A DNA stretch of 64,000 nt from Channallabes apus (Eukaryota > Chordata > Actinopteri > Siluriformes > Clariidae), in contig CM060131.1 in NCBI GenBank assembly GCA_030522415.1, forward strand, positions 6,683,203 to 6,747,202. Reading direction: 5' to 3'. A model generated the notes under the pieces. That model ran no database searches. It worked only from the letters and a program-made list of their open reading frames with translations, and was not told the DNA's origin. Of the stretch, positions 1-8,319 are shown piece by piece. A program made the translations under genes and the position numbers. Position 1 is the stretch's first letter. The number at the start of each line of letters is the position of its first letter.

Positions 1-393
1 ACTGGAAGATGGTCTGTGATATCATTGATAAGCAACCCTCCTAGTCTTTTTCCTTTTAATTCATTAGTATATATATGATCTATTAATGTTGCTGTATCTT
101 TTGTCAATCTACTAGGTTTTGTTATCATTGGAATCAAACCATAACTGTACAGTGCATCAATAAAATTAGCAATTCTCTTACTTCCATGTGGATTTAGTAA
201 ATCAATGTTAAGATCACCACATATGATGTTTACCTTATTTTTAATTGATTGGTCGAACATATCAAATAACTCTTTTGTAAATTTATCAATGCATGTGCCT
301 GGAGCTCTGTACACACAACTGATCATTATATTTTTTGTACTTTTTGTTTCAATTTCAATTGTTACACACTCCAAAACATTTTCTATGGCAAAT
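1..393 (-). pseudogene. LINE endonuclease fragment
   Basis: On the minus strand this stretch is open and reads as the middle of an APE-type endonuclease of a non-LTR retrotransposon. It contains the block VYRAPG, the catalytic block GDLNIDLL, a region ending TLIDHIYTNE, and DITDHLP with the catalytic D and H at the window edge. The frame runs to the left edge without a stop, so the rest of the element lies outside the window. The start is missing. The clade cannot be fixed from this part alone; it looks like the CR1/L2 group rather than RTE. It lies in the intron downstream of the last host exon seen. Confidence 0.75.
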
Positions 394-530
394 TAAAGTA
401 CTGTGTATAACCAAGTGCCCTAGCAAACAGTTACAGTACAGTTTACAGTACAAACAGAGTGTGTGCGCTGGGGGGATTGGAAGGTGAGTGAGAATACTCA
501 TTTACAAGACAAAAGACGGTCAGAGGCAGC
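394..530 (+). repeat. Dispersed repeat, block a
   Basis: This block is repeated in inverted orientation at about 60750-60897. Both copies hold the same run: a GTACTGTGTATAACCAAGTGCC start, then TTTACAGTACAAA, GTGTGTGCGCTGGGG and ACAAGACAAAAGACGGTC. They diverge abruptly after GACGGTCAGAGG. The family is not known to me. The stretch from here to the next repeat (about 531-640) shows nothing recognisable. Confidence 0.6.
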
Positions 531-639
531 GCCGTTCTAGACCAGACAACACGGGGTGGGGGGAGGGGGCATCATGTTCGAGCACTGTTTTTACCTGGCC
601 TTACTGTATAGTAACAGTATTGTATTTGCTGAATTGTGT

Positions 640-702
640 TGAGGCACGCAAACCCCCAGACCACAATAAGGTGGCAATCCCTCAGGGGGAAACTAAAAAA
701 AA

Positions 703-760
<58 letters not shown>

Positions 761-805
761 CCTTAATCCAGATTTTATCAATCAATGACATAACATTTAT
801 CTAAG
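640..805 (+). repeat. Dispersed repeat, block b, with poly(A)/(TA)n
   Basis: The flanks CCACAATAAGG...CAGGGGGAAA and AATATCCTTAATCCAGATTTTATC recur inverted at about 56975-57105. Between them this copy carries an oligo(A) run (about 696-720) and a (TA)n microsatellite (721-756). The other copy has only an A/T-rich TTTTATTTTATTTTG run there, so the dinucleotide expanded in one copy. Confidence 0.6.
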
Positions 806-1290
806 CTGGATGGTCAAATTCTCAAAAACGTTTAACCTAAAGTAAGACTTAACACACTATAACTAAAATATTTACAAAACTGAAAGGTTGTCTTATGAAT
901 AATAAAAAATACAAACTAAATTAAAACAGATGGGCTATTGAACAGATCATAATATGTTTTATGTTTTCTGATTATAAATGATATATGGGTTGATTTTAGA
1001 AAGGCTAAATCAAATAGCTAGTTTTTGGTCATGTCAGTCCAGTAACTATACTATGTAAAAGTAATTATAATATGAATTAATTAAGGGCAGGACCTAACCT
1101 AATGTTAATAATTTACACCATGATAACATTAGTATTCGTGTTTTTGTATATATTTTTAAATGTTCAAATGAACGTTTCAGAGTATATAATTTGTCGTGTC
1201 ATCTGTGATTGAGACCCATGAGTTAAATTGAAATATTTTTTATAGGTAGTAAGCCAGGTTTTAGTAACCTTGGATAAATCAGCATGAAAG
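806..1290. other. AT-rich intronic sequence
   Basis: No gene, repeat boundary or structured element could be recognised in this AT-rich stretch of the host intron. Confidence 0.5.
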
Positions 1291-1785
1291 CCCTCTCTCG
1301 CGCACGCGCTCTCACGCTATCTCTCGCACTCACACACACACACACACACACTGTGCACACACAGACACACACAAAAAATACATGAAATCGCGTAAAACCA
1401 AATGAAACTAGGGTAAAAATATGAGCAGTAAAATACAGTAGTATCCTGTAGGTGATTCCTGTCCTGTGATAACAGGCACTAACACTCTAGAACTGTTTAC
1501 TTCTGTTAGTTTTGTTTTCAAGTGTGAATGTTTATGGGGATTAAATCTGTCTCTGCTGCTGCATCTATACACCGTTGTGATAAGTGATTTGTGCCCCATC
1601 AGATCTTTAATGTGGGACATTATGCTGGTTAAATGACTAAAGACACACTGATCCGTATGGACAGATATTTGTTCCAGATATTATGCGCCATTAATCAATT
1701 TGTTATGCCAATTTGACTTTCAGCGAAAACATAAAAAATATAACGAAAACAAACCCAAGCAGAAGTTACATTTTAAGCTTTACTT

Positions 1786-1929
1786 TCAAATTCAAATTTG
1801 ATTTGTCACATACACAGTGCGATATGCAGTAAAAAGCTTTGGGTGCTTTAGGCGAGGCTCGAACTCGGCATTGCTTCACCTGGACCGCTTTATAAGTATC
1901 ACGCGCTAACCGATTACGCCACGGGAGCC
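1786..1929 (-). repeat. SINE with tRNA-Ile(UAU) head
   Basis: Read on the minus strand, the first 70 bases match an isoleucine tRNA with anticodon UAU. The A box is TGGCGTAATCGGTTAGCGCG, followed by GATACTTATA, an intron-like spacer of about 19 nt, then AATGCCGAGTTCGAGCC. The variable loop is shortened. The body ends in a tail near GTGACAAATCAAATTTGAAT. A second copy is on the plus strand at 59553. Vertebrate tRNA-Ile(UAU) genes carry an intron after the anticodon loop, and that spacer is kept here. This is a retroposed copy, not a working tRNA gene: the T arm and acceptor 3' half are missing. Confidence 0.75.
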
Positions 1930-1967
1930 ACACGGAGGTTGGACTTGTCAGAGTATCCTCTCTCTCG

Positions 1968-1970
<3 letters not shown>

Positions 1971-2004
<34 letters not shown>
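1971..2004. repeat. (CA)n microsatellite
   Basis: An uninterrupted CA run follows a CTCTCTCGTGCGCG stretch. A similar, shorter run is at about 1331-1350 in the first duplicate. Confidence 0.9.
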
Positions 2005-2007
<3 letters not shown>

Positions 2008-2389
2008 AAATTGCGTAAAACCCAACGAAATATAAGCAGTAAAAAAAAAATCAGTAAAAATACATTAGTATAACAGGCGCTAACCCTCTGGAACTTTTTT
2101 TTTTACTATTGTTTCCAAGTGTTTAAGTGATTAATGCCCCATCAGATCTATTGACGGGGGAGCATTATGCATGATTCCATATGGGCAGATATTTATTCCA
2201 GGTTGCATGCGGCATCAATTGCATTTCTTATGCCACTTGTAGACTATCAGTGAAAAAATCAGCGAAAACATCATCAAAAATATAACGAAAACAAACCCAA
2301 GCAGACGTTACATTTTGAGCTTTACTTTGCAGCAAAATATTATCTATCAGTATATTAAATGGAACGGGGTAAAATACACCGTAATGTAA

Positions 2390-2910
2390 AATACTGTACA
2401 TAGCCTGCGTTTTTATTCCGTACCTACAATGATCGGTATAGACAAATTACAGCCGCTACCGTGTCTTTAAGGATCATTTCAGGATGTCTTAAAAAATATT
2501 TCACTAACTAATTTTATTAATTCATTATTAAATAATAAATAGCATAATCATCATGGGTTGTGTATTGAGTGATTTAACAAATCTGTTTTATTAATCGGTC
2601 TGTTGTTGTTTTTTCATCTATTTATGAAACTATGTTGACAATGCAAGAACTGTCTGTATATTAAAGATACGGTATAGGGCTTCCTGGACACTGCAGTTAA
2701 CTGTGTCAGTCAATGCTCCATCTGGCGGAATTATACGGCATTGCAACCATCTTTTTAGAAAGCGCATGGGGGCGTTTATGGGGCGGGGCATCGTTAACTG
2801 CGTCATCGCGGGGGATCACATTCCATGCACGAAGCCTGCATTAACCCTTCAAGGATCTGCCACGGAGCAGTCATGCTCCAGGCGGCTGTTTGACGTGGCT
2901 CCCACTGTAG
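2390..2910 (+). repeat. Dispersed repeat, block c
   Basis: This block recurs inverted at 58740-58945 plus 59340-59790. Shared landmarks are GTGTCTTTAAGGAT, CATCATGGGTTGTGTATTGA, TTTATGAAACTATGTTGACA, GCATGGGGGCGTTTATGG and GACGTGGCTCCCACTGTA. The right-hand copy has been split by a solo LTR and a SINE, so this left copy shows the empty site. The end CAGTGGGAGCC (minus strand) looks like a transposon end, but no matching inverted end was found. Confidence 0.7.
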
Positions 2911-3102
2911 GTATTGCCAAAATATAAAGGTTCCTTAAGGCAGACAAATTAGTAGCATAAAAACACTTGGCTGTGGAGACATCAACGTCTATGATGTTTT
3001 TTTGTTTTGTTTTGTTTTTTTGTGTATGTCTATTGGACTATGTAAAGAAAATATACACTTTTATTCCCCAATACCGTTATGTACTGTATATAATAAGCAT
3101 AC

Positions 3103-3212
3103 CTTGAATCGAAGGCGATTTTCTGTCTGCATTTCTGCTATGAAGGATAGTTCCAGAATGTCTGAGCCATACAGAGAGGGTGCATCCTGTCTTTTCAGTC
3201 TGGCCTCCAGTT
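3103..3212 (-). CDS. si: Sucrase-isomaltase-like exon after the trefoil
   Basis: Minus-strand exon of 110 bp that starts after the acceptor TTTATTTCTCAG and ends at AAG|GTATGC. It begins with two bases that complete a codon and ends on a codon boundary. The peptide reads LEARLKRQDAPSLYG, then QTENRLRFK. This is the first stretch of the N-terminal glucosidase module (galactose-mutarotase-like part) in the sucrase-isomaltase / maltase-glucoamylase family, glycosyl hydrolase family 31. The trefoil exon at 4782-4893 leaves one base over, and joining gives an in-frame E. The enzyme digests starch and sucrose products at the intestinal brush border. The catalytic exons lie left of the window. Confidence 0.85.
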
Positions 3213-4117
3213 CTGAGAAATAAAGTGCAACCATTTTAGCACAGATTACCTCACTCACATTTTTATAGAGGAATACTGTTGGCATGTGTGGTTTCCAAGT
3301 CACCAATTGGAGATCCTTCCTTCCTAAAAAGTTACATTTATAATTGAGGCACATTCTGTTCATCTGATTCAGTATTTCAAAATGTGACTCAATTCTAAAT
3401 GGAACTGAGGCACATTCTGTTAATCTGATTCAGTACTTCAGAACTCAATATATTTACACAATAAGTCTAAAATTTCTTTTGACAAACAACGTTCACAACC
3501 ACATGTGGCCTCCTAAACTGTTGCCACAAAGTTGCGTGTTCACAGTTGTTAGAATGTTTTGATACACTGTACCTTTAAAGAATTAAAAGGTACATACACA
3601 ATCTTCTGCCAATATAATGCATCTACTTTAATTCAAAGTACTACCTGATTCAAATTGTAATAATTGTATTGGTGCACAGCATTAATATGCTGTTACTGCA
3701 TTATGCCAAATGAAATTTAAATATTTGTTTGTAGTGATGTAAAACTATACTTCACATCTACCTGTCATTTGATCTGCCAAATCAGCACTTAAAACATTGG
3801 ATAATCATTTAACAAATTTCATAAACAATTTTATCGTAATATGATATTTACTTTATTAAAAGTATAGGTATAAAAGGATAAAAGGTACTGTATATACAAA
3901 GATATAAGAATACTGGACCTTGATTTGCACTATATTCACTCGCTTGCCTTCACCTGCATATGAGCTTAAACTCTTCTAAGAAGGCTTTCCACATGGTTTA
4001 GGAGTGTGCTCATGGTATGTTGGATGAGATGGATTAGGAATTGGATGTTACTGAAGTTCATATGCATGTGAAGGCAGGCAAGGAAATATAGTGTAAGAGT
4101 AAGGCATCTAACATATA
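3213..4117. other. Intron with a small tandem duplication
   Basis: No gene seen. At about 3343-3445 a unit of about 57 bp is repeated twice, each copy holding GAGGCACATTCTGTT and ATCTGATTCAGTA. The rest is AT-rich sequence without recognised elements. Confidence 0.5.
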
Positions 4118-4578
4118 CAGTGCCATGAAAAGTATATGCCCCCTGTATCTAAAATTTTTATTGCATATTTGTCACACTTAAATGATTCAGATCTTCAAAC
4201 TAATTTTGATATTACAGAATTCATGGTTCCATTAATTATGGAAAGTTATCCAGCTTTCAAAGCTTCCCAGACTATCACCCAACCACCACCATGTTTGACA
4301 GTTGGTAGGATGTTCTTTTTTTTATGAAACGCTGCATTAGTTTTATGCCAGATGTAATAGGATGCACACCTTCAAAAAAAGTTAAACTTTCAATCGGTCC
4401 ACAGAATATTTGATTAAAAGTCTTGGGGATAATAAAGATATAATTGCATTTTGTATTTACTTGGGTTAACTTTGTGTAATATTAAAATATGTTTCATGAT
4501 CTGAATCATCAAATCAGTGTAACAAATATGGCAAATTGAAAAAATTAGGAAGGGGCAGCAAACAAATACTTTTCACTG
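4118..4578. mobile_element. Deleted Tc1-like element (MITE-like)
   Basis: The left end CAGTGCCATGAAAAGTAT is the inverted match of the right end AATACTTTTCACTG. A TA dinucleotide precedes the left end. The inside holds CCACCACCATGTTTGAC and TCCACAGAATAT, both typical of the transposase region of teleost Tc1-like elements on the minus strand. No open frame remains. At about 0.46 kb it is an internally deleted, non-autonomous copy in a host intron. Confidence 0.65.
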
Positions 4579-4641
4579 CATAGATATATTGTGCATCTCA
4601 AAAATTCTAAAATTTAAATATCATTAAAAGTTTGTTCTTTA

Positions 4642-4643
<2 letters not shown>

Positions 4644-4706
<63 letters not shown>
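4644..4706. repeat. (TA)n microsatellite
   Basis: Pure TA run of about 62 bp in the intron just downstream (minus strand) of the trefoil exon, which starts about 75 bp away. Confidence 0.95.
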
Positions 4707-4715
<9 letters not shown>

Positions 4716-4781
4716 AGATTTGAGATATATATATAAACTATTTAAGTATCTAATAAAGAATCTAATACTGACTTGTACTAC

Positions 4782-4893
4782 CCAGCTGGCTTTCACTAAC
4801 CACATTGTAGCCATGATTTCTAGAGAAGTAGCACCAAGGCACATTTGTTTCATCAAGTGGACCCCAACAGCAGCCACGCTCCTGACACTTTTG
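4782..4893 (-). CDS. si: Sucrase-isomaltase-like exon, trefoil second half
   Basis: Minus-strand exon of 112 bp. A pyrimidine-rich acceptor, TTTTTTTTCCTGTCCATACAG, precedes CAAAAGTGT. The donor is CTGG|GTAGTA. The peptide contains CQERGCCWGP, then VPWCYFSRNHGYNV, which is the second half of a P-type (trefoil) domain with its CC pair, the W and the NHGY block. In sucrase-isomaltase and maltase-glucoamylase a trefoil precedes the glucosidase module. The exon starts on a codon boundary and leaves one base, fitting the exon at 3103-3212. An upstream exon with the first trefoil cysteines must exist but was not found. Confidence 0.88.
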
Positions 4894-5031
4894 CTGTATG
4901 GACAGGAAAAAAAATTATTATGCTATATACAAGCATTTTTATCTTATACGTATATCTGATATGTACTTTTGCTGTATATATAAGAATGATACAAAATAAC
5001 CATAACTGAAATGCATAAAACAGTAATGAAA

Positions 5032-5034
<3 letters not shown>

Positions 5035-5117
<83 letters not shown>
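5035..5117. repeat. (CT)n(CA)n microsatellite
   Basis: A CT run (about 5036-5065) passes directly into a CA run to 5117. It lies in the intron upstream of the trefoil exon. Confidence 0.95.
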
Positions 5118-5119
<2 letters not shown>

Positions 5120-6251
5120 CATCTCAATTAAATCTCACAGTACAAAAATTCTCATTACCCCTAACACATTACAGCCTACAACGATAGCCACCATGGACTA
5201 CAATTCCCCAAACTAAGGGGAATTCACACTTCATCCACACCTTTGTCTAATCAGTCACATTCCATATCAACAGACTCTGAACTTATACTCTTTGTAAAGT
5301 ATTTGCTTAGGTGCTCAAGTCTAATATTACCATGCCTTAGTTTAGTTTTCTTGTGCTTGATATTTTCTATATTTGACCTATAATGTTCTCTGTTGGATTT
5401 TGGATATACTTGTAATACTTTGTTCATCAACCAGCCATCTGTCTGTCCATGTTTATGTGTCTTGGATATATACACCTATACTGTTTTTATATAAAGCAAA
5501 CACTAATCTGCATTTGCACCTGTCTGATCCTCGTTCACTTATGACAGTTTTAATTTCAATGATTACTGTTTACAGCACTTGAACAAAAATGTAGCATCAC
5601 AGAATATTTAAATATTTCCCAATATCAGGGAAAAATAATTTATAATAAAAACATTTTTATGTCAATTTATGCACTCAATACTTGTTCGTGGCTTCTTTAG
5701 CATAAAAATTTTTTATTAATGCAGCACAGGATGCACTCTAAAAAAAGTATTCAGTGGTCTTGTAAATTTCACAGTAATAAAAAGGTTATGTTACCTTCAT
5801 AAAATCTCTAAAAGTCACATACATGATTATTTGAGTTAGACAAAACAAAATAAATGCCTAAAAAAAACTACTGTTCTGTTTGTCTTAAATTTACACTATA
5901 AATTAAGTTTATTTCACAAATAGAAATTAGTATTTGACTAACTGAATTATATTTTTTAACAGGCACTTAATATTTTTGATACATTTCAGTCAAAATATTT
6001 GGTAATTGAGTAATTATACTGATTAGTTTCAAGAACTACAATCATCACTCATTCCAACTCAATATTCTTTATATTTAACAAGAAAAACTTAAATAATTGA
6101 GTAAACTGCCCTGTGCAAGTGCTCATGGGAAATCTGGTGTAACATCAGAGACCAGAAGGCTGTGAGGATGTGAGAATGGACATGAAGCACCTGGAACATT
6201 CCTTAAAATCCTGGTGAGTAAACAGCTAACACAAGTTACTGACCTAATGAT
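5118..6251. other. Intron, no recognised gene
   Basis: AT-rich sequence. I searched the minus strand for the missing stalk/first-trefoil exon and found no convincing cysteine pattern with splice sites. Confidence 0.5.
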
Positions 6252-6868
6252 AGGGGTGGGCATATCGATCCTTAATATCGATACTATCGATTCTAGGGGT
6301 TGTATCGAAAATGATCGATCCAAAAGTCAAAATATCGATATTAAGGGCTTTTTTTTTAAACCCGTGATTTTATTTATTTTGCATGAAATATATTTAAAAT
6401 GCGATTGTATATAACGCTTTCTCTTATGCAGCTCCTTTCACACGTCATGCACATTGTCCACCCCCGCCTTCCCCCCTCCCTCTGCTGTGTTTTGTTGCCT
6501 TAACCATCACGTGACTCAGCAGTGCCTAAAACAAGCAGCTGCAGAGAGAGTGAGAGAGCAGTGTGTGTCTGACTTGGTATCACGGAGTCGGCAAATAAAA
6601 AACGGAGCGCTGTGTGGAGGTATTTTACTGCTGTGAATGAAAACACAGCAAATTGCGACGTCTGTTAAAAAGTGATTCGCTGTGGTAACACCACCAACTT
6701 ACACAAACACATAAACAACATGACAAAGAGAGCTCGGAACTACAAAGAGAAAGACAGGAGGTAAATCTTTCAGTCAGAGCCCCGCCCCCTGGCAGCGAGA
6801 CACAAGTCACTGGCAGAGTTCTTTCAGCCTCAGTAATATCCAGGTAGCTAACACTGGTAAACAATATG
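6252..6868 (+). mobile_element. hAT-like transposon, 5' end with BED finger
   Basis: The left end TAGGGGTGGGC followed by repeated ATCGATA motifs is typical of vertebrate hAT termini. At 6606-6760 a plus-strand frame reads SAVWRYFTAV, then ANCDVC, an in-frame TAA at 6666-6668, then KVIRCGNTTNLHKHI. This is a BED zinc finger (aromatic block, CxxC, HxxxH-like end) of the kind at the N-terminus of hAT transposases. The frame ends at a possible donor AG|GTAAAT. The catalytic part and right end are absent, and the Ty3 element A is inserted at its right boundary. It is a dead fragment. Confidence 0.65.
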
Positions 6869-6938
6869 TTTATGTCATGCACACTCAGCCGCGACCGGCA
6901 CGAGGACCCGGAAGTAAGGCGGTCGCGAAGCTGAAAGC

Positions 6939-6945
6939 ATAAAAG
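6939..6945 (+). promoter_or_regulatory. Element A TATA box
   Basis: ATAAAAG lies 30 bp upstream of GCTCTGTCATT (6969-6979), which would place the RNA 5' end at that 11-mer. Confidence 0.7.
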
Positions 6946-6968
6946 GAAACAAGATGGCGCCGCACATC

Positions 6969-6979
6969 GCTCTGTCATT
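6969..6979 (+). promoter_or_regulatory. Predicted RNA 5' end / self-primer of element A
   Basis: GCTCTGTCATT is the exact reverse complement of AATGACAGAGC at 7278-7288. In Tf1-type elements the first 11 nt of the RNA pair with the primer-binding site and, after cleavage, prime reverse transcription. Length and position both fit. Confidence 0.75.
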
Positions 6980-7277
6980 GAGTTAAGCCCATGTCTGTTC
7001 GGAATCGTTCCAGTATATGTGAGTACTCACTTTCTTGGCTATCTTTTCAGACTGAGTGTGTGTTTATAGGACTAGGGTTAGATTGTGTCTTTCCTGTGCT
7101 CATTGAGTGTGAGAGTCCTTATAGTAAATCGCGTGATTATCCTGCCTGCTCGTGTTTATCCGCGTTTGGGTTTACCATTCACGCTACAGGGCTAACTGCT
7201 AAGGCTATCTGTTCATCCGTTAGTTCGTGACAGATAGCACAATCATCATTCTGGTCATCCCGGTTAGTTCGTGACAG

Positions 7278-7288
7278 AATGACAGAGC
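7278..7288 (+). promoter_or_regulatory. Element A self-priming primer-binding site
   Basis: AATGACAGAGC starts two bases inside the 5' LTR boundary and overlaps the gag start codon. There is no TGG motif for a tRNA 3' end. Its full 11-nt complement is in the LTR at 6969-6979. Confidence 0.75.
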
Positions 7289-8319
7289 CAGCAGTAAACC
7301 CAGCGGATTACGCCCGCCTTCGCGGCGTGGTTGACCAGCATGCTTTGCTCATTAATGCGCTAACCGCGGAGCTCGATTCTCTGCGCCGGAGTGTCCGCGA
7401 CACCGCGGCCTTGCGCCGCGAGGTCGCGGAGCTTAGGCAGGAGAACGCGGGCCTTCGGGCGGCGGTTAGTGGGCTGGCTAGCGGTCCGTCCGCCGCGTCG
7501 GTCGCGGCACCGCACCACCCCTCCCCCCCTTCTGACGTTTTTTTAGCTCTTCCAGATAAATGGGATGGCACGGATGGGAAATGCAGTGTGTTTTTAACAT
7601 CGCTGGAACTGGTGTTTGAGTTCAATGCCACCAAGTACTCCACCGACCGGCTGCGCATTGCACTCCTCGTCTCGTTGCTATCAGGGCAGGCAGCTGAGTG
7701 GGCCACGGCAGTCTTGCGCGCTGACACAGACACTGCGCACTCATATAATGAATTCACCCGTCAGCTCAAGCTAACATTTGAACATCCCGCGGGCGAGGTG
7801 GAGACCGACACAAAGCTCTACCACCTGCGACAGGGAGGACTGTCCGTGAGTAGATATACTGCCGAGTTCCGGACCCTCGCCATCCAGACCTCCTGGGGAG
7901 ACGCAGCTCTCCGGACGTCCTACTTCGAGGGGCTGGCTAATCGTATCAAAGACGAGCTAGCCGGACGAGAGCTCCCAGCCACACTGGAGGGGCTAATCCA
8001 GCTAGCCCTCCGGATCGATCAGCGCCTCCTCTCTCGTCCGAAGCCAGCACCTCGAACCCTGCCGCCACCATCCACTTATACCTACACTGCACCAAGACCA
8101 CCACCCACCGTCACCACAGCTTTTCCTGGACGTGTCGGATCTCCACCCCCTGCCGTGGTTGACACCGGAGCCGGGGAACCCATGCAACTAGGGCGCGCCT
8201 CCCTGACCGTGGCGGAACGCCAGAGACGTTACCGCGAGGGACTGTGCGCCTATTGCGGCTTAGCAGCGCACCACCGAGCCACCTGCCCGTCTCGTCCGGG
8301 AAACGCCCAGACCCGGTGA
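7279..8319 (+). CDS. gag: Element A Gag
   Basis: 346-residue open frame. The start codon is three bases after the LTR. Residues 10-65 form a heptad-like, charged coiled coil. The middle is a capsid-type region with the block [20 protein letters not shown] and, further on, [17 protein letters not shown], typical of Ty3 retrotransposon Gag. The end carries a CCHC zinc knuckle, [14 protein letters not shown]. Gag packages the element RNA into particles in the cytoplasm. It overlaps the pol frame by 76 bp, in the -1 direction, which suggests that Gag-Pol is made by a -1 frameshift. No stop or frame break is seen. Confidence 0.9.
   Translation: MTEPAVNPADYARLRGVVDQHALLINALTAELDSLRRSVRDTAALRREVAELRQENAGLRAAVSGLASGPSAASVAAPHHPSPPSDVFLALPDKWDGTDGKCSVFLTSLELVFEFNATKYSTDRLRIALLVSLLSGQAAEWATAVLRADTDTAHSYNEFTRQLKLTFEHPAGEVETDTKLYHLRQGGLSVSRYTAEFRTLAIQTSWGDAALRTSYFEGLANRIKDELAGRELPATLEGLIQLALRIDQRLLSRPKPAPRTLPPPSTYTYTAPRPPPTVTTAFPGRVGSPPPAVVDTGAGEPMQLGRASLTVAERQRRYREGLCAYCGLAAHHRATCPSRPGNAQTR

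Larger units (their letters stand above)
1300..2335. repeat. Direct tandem duplication of about 0.6 kb
   Basis: Two diverged copies lie head to tail. The first covers about 1300-1780 and the second about 1955-2335. Each starts with a CTCTCTC/CGCGCAC run and a CA microsatellite. Each then carries ATGAAAT(C/T)GCGTAAAACC, ATAACAGGC, GCCCCATCAGATCT, and TATAACGAAAACAAACCCAAGCAG near the end. The copies differ by many substitutions and indels, so the duplication is old. A SINE sits between them. Confidence 0.7.
6873..7276 (+). repeat. Element A 5' LTR
   Basis: Starts TGTCATGC and ends TTCGTGACA. It contains a TATA box at 6939-6945 and a repeated GGTTAGTTCGTGAC motif near its 3' end. Compared with the 3' LTR it lacks two bases (CATCCGTTAG against CATCCCGGTTAG) and has A where the other has G in GACAGATAG. 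Confidence 0.95.

Noticed and set aside
3061..3363. A 100-residue minus-strand protein starting MNRMCLNYK
   Set aside because: Only 3103-3212 is coding; the rest is intron read through the acceptor and donor of a host exon.
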